From Stagnimonas aquatica (GTDB lineage: Bacteria; Pseudomonadota; Gammaproteobacteria; Nevskiales; Nevskiaceae), in assembly GCF_003730135.1 (NCBI RefSeq), contig NZ_RJVO01000003.1, forward strand, positions 372,001-436,000: DNA of 64,000 nt. Direction: 5' to 3'. The first letter of the stretch is position 1. Each line of letters begins with the position of its first letter. Below the pieces are notes generated by a model, which worked only from the letters and a program-made list of their open reading frames with translations, searched no databases and was not told the origin of the DNA. The translations under genes and the position numbers were made by a program. Shown here in pieces: positions 1 through 10,019 of the stretch.

Positions 1-1
1 C

Positions 2-2404
2 TGCTGGGACAGCCCCGGCGCCTGCGCCGGCCTGATCGCCGGCGATGGCGGTGGCCCGGCCGTCGAGGAGCAGGCCCTGCTCGGCAACCCGGGCAAGCAC
101 TACTTCGTCAACCAGCTCTGCGACGGCGCGCCGGACAACACGGTCATCGACTGGCAGGCCGATCCGCGCCGTTTCATGCTCCAGAGCAGCGGCAACATCG
201 ACAACGACCAGTACGCCGTCCACTTCAACGATCCCTTCGAGATCTGCCACACCGAGACGCTGTTCGAGAACCAGGCCAAGCAGAACGAACTGCGGCTGGC
301 CGCCGGCAAGACGCCGATCCACACCGCCAAACCCTATGCCGCGACCTGCGGCGAATGGCGTGCGCGGGTGAAGGAAGGGCATGACTGGATCGCCTACTCG
401 CCCACCAATTCGCCTCGCAATGGCAGCGGCGGTGGCGGCATCGGCGGCAGCGATGCCCAGTCCTGGAACAAGCTCTGGCAGGTTTGGGGCTATTCGCAGC
501 GGCCGGACAACTTCGACTCCCAGGTTTCCGAGCGCTACGGCCACTCGCCGACCCCGCCGCGCCCTGGCAGTGCGCCGGGCAGCTACGAGTACGAGTACCC
601 GAATCCGTATCCGGTGATCGACAGCGCCAAGGGCATTGACGAGACCAAGCTGCTCAGCAAGACCTTCGGCGGCACCGGGCGTCTGCCGCTGGGCTATGCC
701 CAGGGACGTGATGCCGACGGCGTCTATAACGGCCAGCTAGGGCTCAACTGCTTCAGTTGCCACGCGGGGCAGATCGGCGAGGGCGAGGTAGCCGGCCGCG
801 ATGGGCTGCGGCAGGCGTTCAGCTACGGCAGCAACTCCGACGGCAGCTTCATGGGGCTGCCCAATACCGACACCGAACTGGGTGTGCTGATCGTCGATCT
901 GATCCACGCCCAACAGCCGTTCAACCTGCACCTGCCGCCGGTGGGTTACCTGCCGCTGGTCAACACCACCCGCGGCAGCAATGCCGCCGATACCGAGATC
1001 GAGGCGATCGTCGCGATCCGCGATTTCGACACCCTCAACTTCAACCACGCCTTCGTCGACCCCGCGCACCCGAGTTACGGCGACCAGGACCCACCGGCCT
1101 GGTGGTGGCTGCACAACAAGTCGCGCTATCTCTGGTTCGGCGGCCACAGCACCGACTCCTCGCGCGGCAACATGTACTTCGGCAGCGTCAACAGCCTCAG
1201 CGGCGACGACGTGCTCAACAACGAGGGCATCTTCGAGAGCGTGCACGACTGGTCGCTGACGGTGGAGGCGCCGGACTACCCGCAGGGCTATTGCAGCGGC
1301 AGCGACGGCAGCCCGGCGCCGGGCGACAAGGAGGGCTGCATCAACCGGCCACTGGCCGAGCAGGGCGCGATCCTGTTCCACGAAAAAAACCTCTGGGCCG
1401 ACGGCAAGAACGCCGACATCCCGCAGCCCAAGGGCAATGGCGCCTGCGCCGGCTGCCACGGTGCCTATTCGCCGCGCTACGCCAACGACAAACGCTTCCT
1501 GCCCGATCCGAAAATGATCGGCCTGGCCGGCTATACCGTGCCGATCGAGATCATCGGCACCGATCCGGCGCAGGCGACCGGCTGGGCGAAGAACATCCGT
1601 GGCTTCGTCAGCACCTTCTGGTGGTCCTACCCGGATGCCCAGCCCAACTACCGCTTTCCCGAGAACAAGGATCCGCTGACCGAGTTCCTAGACGACTACT
1701 CCGGCTACGTTGACGGCCTCACCAACGGCCCCGCACTCGCCGACCAGCTCGGCCGCAATCTCGACGGCATGGGCCTGCTGCAACCGTTAGGCGATGTGCT
1801 GACGAGCGTGCTCGGCGCCACCTTGCCGCTGATCGCGCCGATCCCGGCCAGCGAGACCATGGGCCGGGTGAAGGGTGCCTGCGGCTTCGAGGAAAAGACG
1901 GTGGGCTATGTGACGCCGCCGCTGCACGGCGTCTGGGCCAGCGCGCCGTACTTTCACAACGGCTCGGTGCCCACCGTCTGGGACGTGCTCAAGCCGAGCG
2001 ACCGGCCGAGCATGTGGCGGCGCCAGAGCACCACGACGCCGGACCATCTGGTGAATGCTTTCGAGCACCGCCTGAGCGGCGAGGACGGCGGCTACGACTT
2101 CGAGGCGCTGGGCTGGAAGCACGAGACCCTCAGTTGCGGCGCCGGCCCCCAGGGCATCCCGTACTACAGCTGCCAGCCGGATACGCCGCTGCCCACCGAG
2201 ATCGACTGGGTGCTGCGCACGGTCGGTGGCGGTCTGCTGTGGCCGAGCTGGATCGTGCCGCCCCCGGTCGGCGACGCCGGCATGGAGATCCGCAAGATCT
2301 TCAACACCAATCTCTATTCGAAGAAGAACAGCGGCCACGAGTGGACCCAGGCGCTGACCGATGCTGAGCGGCGCGCGCTGCTCGAATACATGAAGACGCT
2401 GTGA
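2..2404 (+). CDS. RoxA-like dihaem c-type cytochrome (partial, 5' end outside window)
   Basis: The frame is open to the left edge, so the signal peptide and N-terminus are missing; about 800 residues are visible. Two c-type haem motifs are present, CFSCH at visible residue 250 and CAGCH at 482. The motif YFHNGSVPTVWDVLKPSDRP near the C-terminus and TGRLPLG before the first haem resemble the RoxA/RoxB rubber oxygenases and the wider MauG/bacterial cytochrome c peroxidase superfamily. Family members are periplasmic or secreted dihaem proteins of about 650-800 residues, and RoxA cleaves polyisoprene oxidatively. The substrate here cannot be deduced. The stop is followed 17 nt later by the DUF4266 gene, so the three genes to position 3833 probably form one operon. 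The superfamily call is firm; true rubber oxygenase activity is only a possibility. Confidence 0.8.
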   Translation, partial: CWDSPGACAGLIAGDGGGPAVEEQALLGNPGKHYFVNQLCDGAPDNTVIDWQADPRRFMLQSSGNIDNDQYAVHFNDPFEICHTETLFENQAKQNELRLAAGKTPIHTAKPYAATCGEWRARVKEGHDWIAYSPTNSPRNGSGGGGIGGSDAQSWNKLWQVWGYSQRPDNFDSQVSERYGHSPTPPRPGSAPGSYEYEYPNPYPVIDSAKGIDETKLLSKTFGGTGRLPLGYAQGRDADGVYNGQLGLNCFSCHAGQIGEGEVAGRDGLRQAFSYGSNSDGSFMGLPNTDTELGVLIVDLIHAQQPFNLHLPPVGYLPLVNTTRGSNAADTEIEAIVAIRDFDTLNFNHAFVDPAHPSYGDQDPPAWWWLHNKSRYLWFGGHSTDSSRGNMYFGSVNSLSGDDVLNNEGIFESVHDWSLTVEAPDYPQGYCSGSDGSPAPGDKEGCINRPLAEQGAILFHEKNLWADGKNADIPQPKGNGACAGCHGAYSPRYANDKRFLPDPKMIGLAGYTVPIEIIGTDPAQATGWAKNIRGFVSTFWWSYPDAQPNYRFPENKDPLTEFLDDYSGYVDGLTNGPALADQLGRNLDGMGLLQPLGDVLTSVLGATLPLIAPIPASETMGRVKGACGFEEKTVGYVTPPLHGVWASAPYFHNGSVPTVWDVLKPSDRPSMWRRQSTTTPDHLVNAFEHRLSGEDGGYDFEALGWKHETLSCGAGPQGIPYYSCQPDTPLPTEIDWVLRTVGGGLLWPSWIVPPPVGDAGMEIRKIFNTNLYSKKNSGHEWTQALTDAERRALLEYMKTL

Positions 2405-2421
2405 GCAGGGGGCGCCCGACC

Positions 2422-2646
2422 ATGGTCATGAAGCACAGACTGCTGCTCGGCCTGCTGATGGTGCCGCTCGCCAGCGCCTGCAGCCTGCAGCCGGTTCAGC
2501 CCTGGCAGCGAGGCCATCTGGCCCGCCCGGAGATGGCCTGGGAGCCCGATCCGCTGCTGGCGGCTTATCGCCGCCACGTGCAGTTCAGCAAGGAGGCCGC
2601 GACCGGCGGCCCGGTGCTGGGCGGTGGCGGCTGCGGCTGCAACTGA
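2422..2646 (+). CDS. DUF4266-family small lipoprotein
   Basis: A 74-residue protein with a hydrophobic N-terminal signal and a candidate lipobox ending in Cys20 (LASAC). The mature part contains the conserved-looking PVQPWQRGHLARPEMAW segment and FSKEA, and ends in GGGGCGCN, the pattern I associate with DUF4266. ATG 2422 follows a purine-rich AGGGGG about 10 nt upstream; ATG 2428 in the same frame is an alternative. The gene overlaps the next one (DUF3570) by one base (TGATG), so the two are probably translationally coupled. Known biology, from memory: DUF4266 and DUF3570 genes are common neighbours, often with thioredoxin-like and ApbE genes. Neither of those two is present here. Function is unknown; the glycine-cysteine tail could bind metal or be modified. 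Confidence 0.8.
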   Translation: MVMKHRLLLGLLMVPLASACSLQPVQPWQRGHLARPEMAWEPDPLLAAYRRHVQFSKEAATGGPVLGGGGCGCN

Positions 2647-3833
2647 TGCGCGCCCGTTCTGCCACCCTGCTCGCGCTCAGCCAGGCGGCACTGGCCCTGC
2701 CGGGCCTCGCCACCGCCGATGGCGAAACCCTGCAAACCGACTACCTCTACAGTCGCTACGAGGAGGCCAGCCTGCCGGCGGCCCGCAGCGCCAGCGGCAG
2801 TGCCAGCCCGCGCTTTCGCATCGACACGCACCTGCTGCGCGCCAGCCTGGCGGTGGACGACAGCAACTTCGGGCTCGATCTGAACTACGAAACCCTCAGC
2901 GGTGCCTCGCCCTGGTTCATCCTGCCGGACGCCGAGGGGCGACCGGTGCAGGTGATGAGCGGAGCCAGCATCCAGGAGCAGCGCACGGCCCTGCAAGCCA
3001 GCTGGAACCGCTCTCTGCAAACCCTGCTCGACGGTCTCGATGCCAGCGCCACGCTGGGCTATTCCAGCGAGGACGACTACCGCTCGCTCAGTGGCGGCGC
3101 CGAACTTGGCTTCAGCCCGGAAGGCCGCCAGCTGACCTATACCGCTGGCTTCAGCTATTCCAGCGACACGCTGCAACCGACTCGCGGCGCCAGTTCGCCC
3201 ACGGTCATTGCCAGCGCCCAGAAGCGCAGCCACAGCCTGTATGGCGGCCTGGCCTGGGTGTTGGGCCCGGAGACGGTGGTGCAGGCTAGCCTCAGCTATC
3301 TAGGCAACAGCGGCTACCTCAGCGATCCGTACAAGCTGGCGTATCTCACCGACACGGCCAGCACCACCGCCGACGAGCGGCCGGACGGCCGCGTTGCCTG
3401 GGCGCTGACCGGGCGGCTGCGACAGTTCCTGCCGCGCGCAAACGCGGCTCTGCATCTCGACTACCGTTGGTACCGCGACGACTGGAAGATCGAGTCGCAC
3501 ACGGTCGACCTGGCCTGGTACCAGACGCTGCCCGGCGACTGGCAGCTGGTGCCCTCGCTGCGCTGGTACAGCCAGAGCCAGGCCTACTTCTATGCCCCCT
3601 ACTACCGTCGCGAACGCGCCGACGGCTTTGCCTCCAGCGACTACCGGCTGTCGCCGTTCGGAGCCCTGTCCGGTCGGCTGGCGGTGAGCAAGCGCTTCGG
3701 CGGCTGGCTGCTAGGCGCCGGCGTCGAGCATTACCAGGCCAAGGCCGGCTACGCGCTCGGCGAGGTCGAGCTGGAGAATCCCGGGCTGGTGCAGTTCACC
3801 AGCCTTGATCTGCGGGTCAGCTGGCAGTTCTAG
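2646..3833 (+). CDS. DUF3570-family outer-membrane beta-barrel protein
   Basis: A 395-residue protein with an N-terminal signal sequence (about residues 1-25, ending ATADG). A long run of alternating polar/aromatic strand-like segments follows, and the protein ends in a phenylalanine (SWQF), as expected for a BAM-assembled outer-membrane barrel. Length and the partnership with DUF4266 fit DUF3570. Function is unknown. As the third gene after the dihaem cytochrome it could be the outer-membrane component for anchoring, substrate access or electron exchange of that enzyme; this is inference from operon structure. Start ATG overlaps the DUF4266 stop by one base. Confidence 0.75.
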   Translation: MRARSATLLALSQAALALPGLATADGETLQTDYLYSRYEEASLPAARSASGSASPRFRIDTHLLRASLAVDDSNFGLDLNYETLSGASPWFILPDAEGRPVQVMSGASIQEQRTALQASWNRSLQTLLDGLDASATLGYSSEDDYRSLSGGAELGFSPEGRQLTYTAGFSYSSDTLQPTRGASSPTVIASAQKRSHSLYGGLAWVLGPETVVQASLSYLGNSGYLSDPYKLAYLTDTASTTADERPDGRVAWALTGRLRQFLPRANAALHLDYRWYRDDWKIESHTVDLAWYQTLPGDWQLVPSLRWYSQSQAYFYAPYYRRERADGFASSDYRLSPFGALSGRLAVSKRFGGWLLGAGVEHYQAKAGYALGEVELENPGLVQFTSLDLRVSWQF

Positions 3834-3947
3834 TCCTGGCATCGCGGTCCATGGCGCCGGGGCTGTCTCGTCCGCGTCGCCTGACGGCTGCCACGGAGTT
3901 TCCTGGGGCTCCTCATGGGCAGGCTGCGACAGCCGTTTGCGGCCCAC

Positions 3948-3975
3948 AAAAAACCCCGCAGCGCGGCGGGGTTTT
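3948..3975 (-). terminator. Rho-independent terminator of tRNA-Asn
   Basis: On the minus strand a 10-bp stem (CCCCGC core with flanking A/T pairs; arms 3950-3959 and 3966-3975, loop 3960-3965) runs into a T-tract, 33 nt after the tRNA-Asn 3' end. The symmetric A/T flanks mean it may also stop transcripts arriving from the DUF3570 gene. The rest of the 174-bp gap 3834-4007 holds no gene I can support. Confidence 0.8.
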
Positions 3976-4007
3976 CGTACTTTCTCAGACAGTGCGTCCG
4001 AAAGATT

Positions 4008-4083
<76 letters not shown>

Positions 4084-4103
4084 ATAACTCGGTAAGGGCG
4101 CGC

Positions 4104-4132
4104 ATTGTAGTGAGCGCCCCACACGGCTGCAA
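4104..4132 (-). promoter_or_regulatory. Sigma-70 promoter of tRNA-Asn
   Basis: On the minus strand TTGCAG (-35), a 17-nt spacer and TACAAT (-10) are followed by a GC-rich stretch, with tRNA-Asn starting 20 nt after the -10. Spacing and hexamers are close to consensus. Confidence 0.7.
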
Positions 4133-4149
4133 GCCGTAAGAACCTGGCC

Positions 4150-5331
4150 TTAGCCGGCCAGCGCCTTGATCCGCTCGACGCTGCCGGAGAGCACCTTCTC
4201 GCTGGTTGCGAAGGACAGGCGGACATGACCCGGGGTGCCGAAGGCAGAACCCGGAACCAGCGCCACCAGGGCCTCGTTGAGCAGCTTGTCAGACAGCTCC
4301 AGGTCGGTCTTGCAGCCCAGCTTGGCCATCAGCCCTTCGACGTTGGGGAATACGTAGAAGGTGCCGTCGCCGGGCAGGCAACGCACGCCGGGGATGCTGT
4401 TGAGGTCGGCGACCAGCTTGTCGTGGCGGGCCTTGAACACCAGGCGCATTTCCTCGACGCAGGACTGGTCACCGGCCAGCGCCGCCTCCGCCGCCACCTG
4501 GGCGATGGAATTGGGGTTGCTGGTGGACTGGCTCTGGATGTCGGTCATCGCGGTGATGAGCTTGGCCGGGCCGCAAGCCCAGCCGATGCGCCAGCCGGTC
4601 ATCGAATAGGTCTTGCTCACCGCGTGGATCACGACGGTGCGGTCGTAGAGGTCCGGGCAGGCGTTGACGATGTTGCTGTAGGGCTCGTCGGTCCAGAGGA
4701 TCTTCTCGTACATGTCGTCGCTGGCGATCAGCACCTGCGGGTGCCGGCGCAGCACTTCGCCCAGCGCCACCAGCTCGGCCTTGGTGTAGGCCATGCCGCT
4801 GGGGTTGGACGGGCTGTTGAGGAAGATCATGCGGGTGCGCGGGGTGATGGCGCGCTCCAGCTGTTCCGGGGTGATCTTGAAGCGGGTGGCGGCGGTGGTC
4901 TCGAGAATCACCGGGGTGGCATCGGCCAGCAGCACCATGTCCGGGTAGCTCACCCAGTAGGGTGCCGGGATGATCACCTCGTCAGTGGCGTTGAGGTAGG
5001 CCATGCACAGGTTGTAGCAGCTCTGCTTGCCGCCGCAGGACACCAGCACCTGGTTGGGCTTGTAGTCCAGGCCGTTGTCGCGCTTCATCTTGTCGATGAT
5101 GGCCTTCTTCAGGCTGGGCGTGCCGCCCACCGGGGTGTACTTGGTGAAGCCGGAGTCCATCGCCTTCTGCGCCGCCGCCTTGATGTGGGCGGGGGTGTCG
5201 AAGTCCGGCTCGCCGGCACCCAGGGAAAGCACGTCTTTGCCTTGCGCTTTCAGCTCCGCCGCCTTGGCGGTGACGGCAAGGGTGGGGGACGGCTTGATGC
5301 GGCCGACGCGCTGGGCGAGGGTCAGTTCCAC
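4150..5331 (-). CDS. aspC: Class I aspartate aminotransferase (PLP-dependent)
   Basis: A 393-residue fold-type I aminotransferase that interconverts aspartate and oxaloacetate with 2-oxoglutarate/glutamate. Visible signatures are NSPSNPSG (about 172-179), SDDMY (about 204-208) and the PLP-lysine motif SKTYSMTGWRIG with Lys240. Length and motifs fit the bacterial AAT subgroup that may also use prephenate. I chose GTG 5331: it is preceded by GGAG at suitable distance and matches family length, whereas the open frame continues about 200 residues upstream without homology. In Pseudomonas a related aminotransferase gene lies beside uvrB; here an RND/Hsp70 block of about 6 kb separates them. The 235-bp gap to the divergent RND gene (5332-5566) holds no further gene. 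Confidence 0.92.
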   Translation of the reverse strand: MELTLAQRVGRIKPSPTLAVTAKAAELKAQGKDVLSLGAGEPDFDTPAHIKAAAQKAMDSGFTKYTPVGGTPSLKKAIIDKMKRDNGLDYKPNQVLVSCGGKQSCYNLCMAYLNATDEVIIPAPYWVSYPDMVLLADATPVILETTAATRFKITPEQLERAITPRTRMIFLNSPSNPSGMAYTKAELVALGEVLRRHPQVLIASDDMYEKILWTDEPYSNIVNACPDLYDRTVVIHAVSKTYSMTGWRIGWACGPAKLITAMTDIQSQSTSNPNSIAQVAAEAALAGDQSCVEEMRLVFKARHDKLVADLNSIPGVRCLPGDGTFYVFPNVEGLMAKLGCKTDLELSDKLLNEALVALVPGSAFGTPGHVRLSFATSEKVLSGSVERIKALAG

Positions 5332-5566
5332 GGGGAGTCTCCAGGGCTGCTGCGGGAAAAAAGCGCGCAATGATACGCAAAGCCGGCTTGCCCGGCTGCA
5401 CCGGGAGGTTGGCAATCGGTCTTTCCCCGGAGATGCGAAAATGTTTTCAAACGCCGGGACCATCCCGCGCATCGGAGGCAGGTCGCAGCCCTTGGAGGGC
5501 GCGATGATCCGCATAACTAGGCGATAACCCGCCACGGCACATTCAGAGAGACAGGGACGACCCAAG

Positions 5567-6769
5567 ATGACTCCGGACTTTTCACAGCGGCCCCGGCGCG
5601 CCTCGCCGATCAAGTGGATCCTGCTGATTTTGCTGATCGCCGCCGCAGCCTGGTTTTTCCTGCTGCGCTCCGGCGCCGGCGCGGGCAAGCCGACGGCAGC
5701 ACCGGCCGACGCCGCAGCCGAGGGCGAGAAGAAGCCGACCGGGCCGCTGGAGCTGGCCGCCGGGGATGTCGCCAGCGTGAGCACCGCCTCGCTGGTGCGA
5801 CGCCTGCCGCTGTCCGGCTCGCTGACCCCGCTGTCGCAGACCACGATCAAGGCCAAGGTGGGTGGCGAACTGCTGGAAGTCCGGGTGCGCGAAGGCCAGG
5901 CGGTGAACAAGGGCGAGGTGCTGGCACGCATCGACACCCGCAACCAGCAGGCTCAGGTCGCCAGTCAGCGTGCCGGCCTCGAGAAGGCCAAGGCCGACCT
6001 GGCGCTGGCCAAGCTCAATCTGGAGAACAACCAGCGCCTGTTGCAGAAGAATTTCATCGCCCAGAACGTGCTCGATACCTCGCAGAGCACCTACGAGTCG
6101 GCGGTGGCCAACGTGAAGCTGGCCGAGGCACAGCTGCAACTGGCGGAGATCGGCCTGCACGACGCCGTGGTGCGCGCGCCGTTCGCCGGCATCATCTCGC
6201 GCCGGCTGGCCGAGCCGGGCGAGAAGGTGTCGTCGGATTCGCCACTGCTCGGGCTGGTGGACCTGACCCAGCTGGAGTTGCAGGCTTCGGCGCCGGCCTC
6301 GGAAATCCCCTCGGTCAAGCCCGGCCAGAAGGCGCAGGTGCGCGTCGACGGCTACGGCGACCAGCGTTTCGAAGCGACGGTAGCGCGGATCAATCCGGCC
6401 ACCGAGCAGGGTTCGCGCTCCATCCTCATTTATCTGTCGCTCGACAACAGCGCAGGGTTGCTGCGCGGCGGCATGTTCGCCCAGGGCGAGTTGGTGATCG
6501 GCCAGAGCGGCGAGGGGCCGGTGGTGCCGGTTGCCGCGATCCGCAGCGAAGCCGGCCTGAAGTACGTGATGGCGGTGGTCGACGGCAAGCTGCAGCAGAA
6601 GTCGGTGAAGCTGGGCCTTTCGACCGAGGACAACGCGCTGGTCGAAGTACTGGAAGGCCTGAAACCCGGTGATGTGGTGGTGGTAGGGCGGCTGGACAGT
6701 CTCAAGTCCGGCACTGCGGTGGTGCTGAAGAGCGCCGCTGCGCCGGCCGCCGCCGGCAACGGCGGCTGA
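5567..6769 (+). CDS. RND efflux periplasmic adaptor (membrane fusion protein)
   Basis: A 400-residue adaptor that would link an inner-membrane RND permease to an outer-membrane channel. It has a cytoplasmic N-terminus, one membrane segment (about 17-34), a split lipoyl/barrel-sandwich domain (AKVGGELLEVRVREGQAVNKG and VRAPFAGIISRRLAEPGEKV), a helical hairpin between them (about 125-185) and beta-barrel and membrane-proximal domains. The N-terminal segment has no lipobox, so it is probably anchored by the helix. An AGGGA sequence precedes ATG 5567. The permease gene starts 25 nt downstream. No TolC-like gene is nearby, so the outer-membrane partner must be elsewhere. Substrate is unknown. Confidence 0.92.
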   Translation: MTPDFSQRPRRASPIKWILLILLIAAAAWFFLLRSGAGAGKPTAAPADAAAEGEKKPTGPLELAAGDVASVSTASLVRRLPLSGSLTPLSQTTIKAKVGGELLEVRVREGQAVNKGEVLARIDTRNQQAQVASQRAGLEKAKADLALAKLNLENNQRLLQKNFIAQNVLDTSQSTYESAVANVKLAEAQLQLAEIGLHDAVVRAPFAGIISRRLAEPGEKVSSDSPLLGLVDLTQLELQASAPASEIPSVKPGQKAQVRVDGYGDQRFEATVARINPATEQGSRSILIYLSLDNSAGLLRGGMFAQGELVIGQSGEGPVVPVAAIRSEAGLKYVMAVVDGKLQQKSVKLGLSTEDNALVEVLEGLKPGDVVVVGRLDSLKSGTAVVLKSAAAPAAAGNGG

Positions 6770-6794
6770 GCCGCCGCGCGTCCGGAGCCCCGAC

Positions 6795-9700
6795 ATGTGG
6801 ATCACCAAGACCAGCATCAACCAGCCCGTATTCGCGACCATGGTGATGTTCGCCCTGGTCGTGCTCGGTGTGTTCGCCTACAACCGGCTGCCGGTCGAGC
6901 AGATGCCGGATGTCACCGTGCCGGTGGTGTTCATCCAGCTCGAATATCCGGGCGCGGCGCCGGAGGCGATCGAGAACGACCTGATCAAGCCGATCGAGAA
7001 CGTCGTCAACACCGTCAGCGGCGTCAAGCGCATCTACGGCACCGCGCGCGAGGGCGTGGGCTGGCTCAGCATCGAGTTTCGTCTGGATGTCGATGTCACC
7101 GCCGCCGCCCAGGAAGTGCGTGACAAGGTTGCCGACCTGCAGCCGAGCTTCCCGCGCGAGGCCAAGACGCCACGGGTGAGCCGTACCCAGGCGGACGAAA
7201 ACTCCTCGCCGGTCATCAACCTGGCGGTGTACTCCGAGACGCGGCCGCTGCGCGAACTGTCGACGCTCACCGAACAGGTGATCGTCAAGCGGCTGCAGAG
7301 CGCGGCCGGCGTCGGCAACGTCACCACCAGCGGCTCGGTCGAGCGGCAGATCCAGGTCTTCCTCAAGCCGGAGCAGTTGCGCAGCTACGGCATCGGCGTC
7401 GACGAAGTGATCGCCGCGATCCAGGCCGCCAATCAGGATCTGCCGGCCGGCAGCATTCGCCGTGGCGCCACCGAACAGCTGGTGCGTATCGAAGGCCGCA
7501 TCAAGGAGCCGGCGGAGTTCGGCCGGATCATCGTCGCTACCCGCGGCAGCGCGGTCTACCTGCAACAGGGCGGGGTGCCCATCCATCTCGACCAGGTCGC
7601 CGAGGTGGTTGATGGCGAGGCCGAGGAAACCTCCCGGGCACGGCTCAACGGCAAGCCCTCGCTGAGCCTCAACGTCTTCAAGATCCAGGGCGCCAACGTG
7701 GTGAACACTGCGGCGGCGGTGCAGGACGCCCTGGTCGATCTGAAAAAGCGGCTACCGGAAGACGTGCAGATCGTCACCATCTACTCGAACGCCGAGTGGG
7801 TGAAGGGCTCGCTGGACAGCGTCAAGCGCACCATTCTCGAAGGTGGCCTGCTGACGGTGCTGATCGTCTTCCTGTTCCTGCACTCCTGGCGCTCGACCAT
7901 CATCACCGGCCTGACCCTGCCGATCTCGGTGATCGCGACCTTCATCGTCGTCTACGCGATGGGCTTCACGCTCAACTTCCTGACGCTGATGGCCTTGAGC
8001 CTCTGCATCGGTCTGCTGATCGACGACGCCATCGTGGTGCGCGAGAACATCGTCCGTCACCTCAACATGGGCAAGTCTCACTTGCAGGCGGCGCGCGAAG
8101 GCACCGAGGAGATCGGCCTGGCGGTAATGGCCACCACCTTCGCGATCCTGGCGGTGTTCGTGCCGGTCGCCTTCATGAGCGGCATCATCGGCAAGTTCTT
8201 CTTCCAGTTCGGCATCACCGTCGCGGTGGCGGTGCTGGTGTCGCTGTTCGTCAGCTTCACGCTCGACCCCATGCTCTCGGCGGTCTGGCGCGATCCGCCC
8301 AAGAACCGCTTCAAGTACCTGCCCTGGCTGGGGCGGCTGATGGAGCGCATCGAGCGCGGCGTCGATTGGCTGCACGAGGTCTACGGCCGGACGCTGGACT
8401 GGGCTCTGCAAACCCGCCGTCGCCGCGCCTGGTTCCCGTTGTTCGGGCTGACCCATGCCGCCCGCACGCTGGACTGGCGGCAGATCGGCACGATCAGCAA
8501 CCGTGGCATCGTGCTCTGGACGGCGGCGGTGATCTTCTTCGGCAGCTTCCTGCTGGTGCCGCTGATCGGCACCGAGTTCTTCCCGGAGGACGACGACGGT
8601 TTCACCTCGCTGCGCATCAACACCCCGATCGGCTCCAGTCTGGAATACACCGACGCCAAGACCCGGCAGGTCGAAGAGGCGCTGAAGGCATTTCCCGAAA
8701 TCGAGCTGGTCGACACCCAGGTGGGCACCGAGGACGGTCGCAACTACGCGCGCCTCAACCTCAAGCTGACCGATGTGCTGAAGACCAAGCGTCGGCCGCA
8801 GCAGGAAATCGAGAAAGCGATCCGCGACCGTGTCGCGCAGATCGCGGGGCTGGAGATGTCGGTGGGCTTCAACAAGCCGATCTTCGTCTCCATCCTCGGG
8901 CCGGACGCCACCCGTCTGACCGAGATCTCGCAACTGCTGATGGCGAAGATGGCGAAGATCCCCGGCATCGCCGACTTGGAGAGCAGCGAGAAGGGCGCCA
9001 ACCCGACCGTCGCGGTGCGCATCAACCGTGAGCTGGCCAGCGATCTGGGCCTCTCCAATGAACGCATCGGTCGCGCCCTGCGGCCGCTGGTGGCTGGCGA
9101 CCAGATCAGCTACTGGCTGGGCCCGGACGGCCAGAACTACGAGGTGATCGCCCGTCTGCCGCAGAACCAGCGGCAGATCGCCAGCGACCTCGGTGAGCTG
9201 TACCTGACCAGCAACCGTCTCGATGGACAAGGCCTGCCGCTGCTGGTGCCGCTCAAGCAAGTGGCGGAGTTCGTCGAAACCACCAGCCCGGAGCAGATCA
9301 AGCGCCAGGACCTGGAGCGTCGCATCTCGCTCTATGCCGGTGCCGAAGGCCGGCCGGCGGGTGATGTCGGCAACGACGTCAAGAAGCTGATGAAGGAGAT
9401 GGAAGACCAGCTGCCGCCGGGTTACCGCTTCGATGTCGGCGGCCAGCAGCAGGACATGGAGGAGTCGTTCGCAGCGGCCCTGGCGGCGCTGGGGCTGGCG
9501 GTGATCTTCATCTACATCATCCTCGCCTCGCAGTTCGGCAGCTTCCTGCAGCCGCTGGCGATCATGGCCTCGCTGCCGTTGTCGCTGGCGGGTGTGTTCA
9601 TCGCCCTGATGATCACCGGCACCACGCTGAACCTGTTCTCGATCATCGGCTTCATCATGCTGATGGGCCTGGTGACCAAGAACGCCATCCTGCTGGTGGA

Positions 9701-10019
9701 CTTCACCAACCAGGCCCTGCGCGAGGGCAAGCCCTTGCGGCAGGCGCAGCTGGACGCCGGTCAGGTGCGCCTGCGGCCGATTCTGATGACCACGCTGGCG
9801 ATGATCTTCGGCATGCTGCCGATGGCCATCGGCGCCGGCCTCAGCGGCGAAACCAATGCGGCGATGGGGCGGGCGGTGATCGGCGGCATCATCACTTCCA
9901 GCCTGCTGACCCTGGTGGTGGTGCCGGTGCTCTACACCTACCTCTACGCCCTCGGCGAGCGTGCCAAACGCTGGTTTGGCTCCTCGCCGGACGAGGAGGA
10001 GGCGACGCTACCGCACTGA
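6795..10019 (+). CDS. RND multidrug/hydrophobe efflux permease (HAE-1 type)
   Basis: A 1074-residue proton-driven transporter of the AcrB/MexB superfamily. It has twelve predicted membrane segments in two halves, with large periplasmic loops after TM1 and TM7. The proton-relay aspartates are seen in TM4 as the pair D410-D411 ([12 protein letters not shown]), and the TM10-11 region carries [11 protein letters not shown]. The N-terminus ([19 protein letters not shown]) starts at TM1. It forms an operon with the adaptor upstream. Its stop codon overlaps the 3' end of the convergent Hsp70-like gene by 12 bp. The sequence is closer to the HAE-1 branch than to heavy-metal CzcA, but substrates cannot be read from it. 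Confidence 0.93.
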   Translation: MWITKTSINQPVFATMVMFALVVLGVFAYNRLPVEQMPDVTVPVVFIQLEYPGAAPEAIENDLIKPIENVVNTVSGVKRIYGTAREGVGWLSIEFRLDVDVTAAAQEVRDKVADLQPSFPREAKTPRVSRTQADENSSPVINLAVYSETRPLRELSTLTEQVIVKRLQSAAGVGNVTTSGSVERQIQVFLKPEQLRSYGIGVDEVIAAIQAANQDLPAGSIRRGATEQLVRIEGRIKEPAEFGRIIVATRGSAVYLQQGGVPIHLDQVAEVVDGEAEETSRARLNGKPSLSLNVFKIQGANVVNTAAAVQDALVDLKKRLPEDVQIVTIYSNAEWVKGSLDSVKRTILEGGLLTVLIVFLFLHSWRSTIITGLTLPISVIATFIVVYAMGFTLNFLTLMALSLCIGLLIDDAIVVRENIVRHLNMGKSHLQAAREGTEEIGLAVMATTFAILAVFVPVAFMSGIIGKFFFQFGITVAVAVLVSLFVSFTLDPMLSAVWRDPPKNRFKYLPWLGRLMERIERGVDWLHEVYGRTLDWALQTRRRRAWFPLFGLTHAARTLDWRQIGTISNRGIVLWTAAVIFFGSFLLVPLIGTEFFPEDDDGFTSLRINTPIGSSLEYTDAKTRQVEEALKAFPEIELVDTQVGTEDGRNYARLNLKLTDVLKTKRRPQQEIEKAIRDRVAQIAGLEMSVGFNKPIFVSILGPDATRLTEISQLLMAKMAKIPGIADLESSEKGANPTVAVRINRELASDLGLSNERIGRALRPLVAGDQISYWLGPDGQNYEVIARLPQNQRQIASDLGELYLTSNRLDGQGLPLLVPLKQVAEFVETTSPEQIKRQDLERRISLYAGAEGRPAGDVGNDVKKLMKEMEDQLPPGYRFDVGGQQQDMEESFAAALAALGLAVIFIYIILASQFGSFLQPLAIMASLPLSLAGVFIALMITGTTLNLFSIIGFIMLMGLVTKNAILLVDFTNQALREGKPLRQAQLDAGQVRLRPILMTTLAMIFGMLPMAIGAGLSGETNAAMGRAVIGGIITSSLLTLVVVPVLYTYLYALGERAKRWFGSSPDEEEATLPH

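Noticed and set aside
5332-5566. Gene in the spacer between the aminotransferase and RND genes, including a long N-terminal extension of the aminotransferase
   Set aside because: The extension has no homology and would exceed the family length by half; GTG 5331 has a suitable ribosome-binding site.
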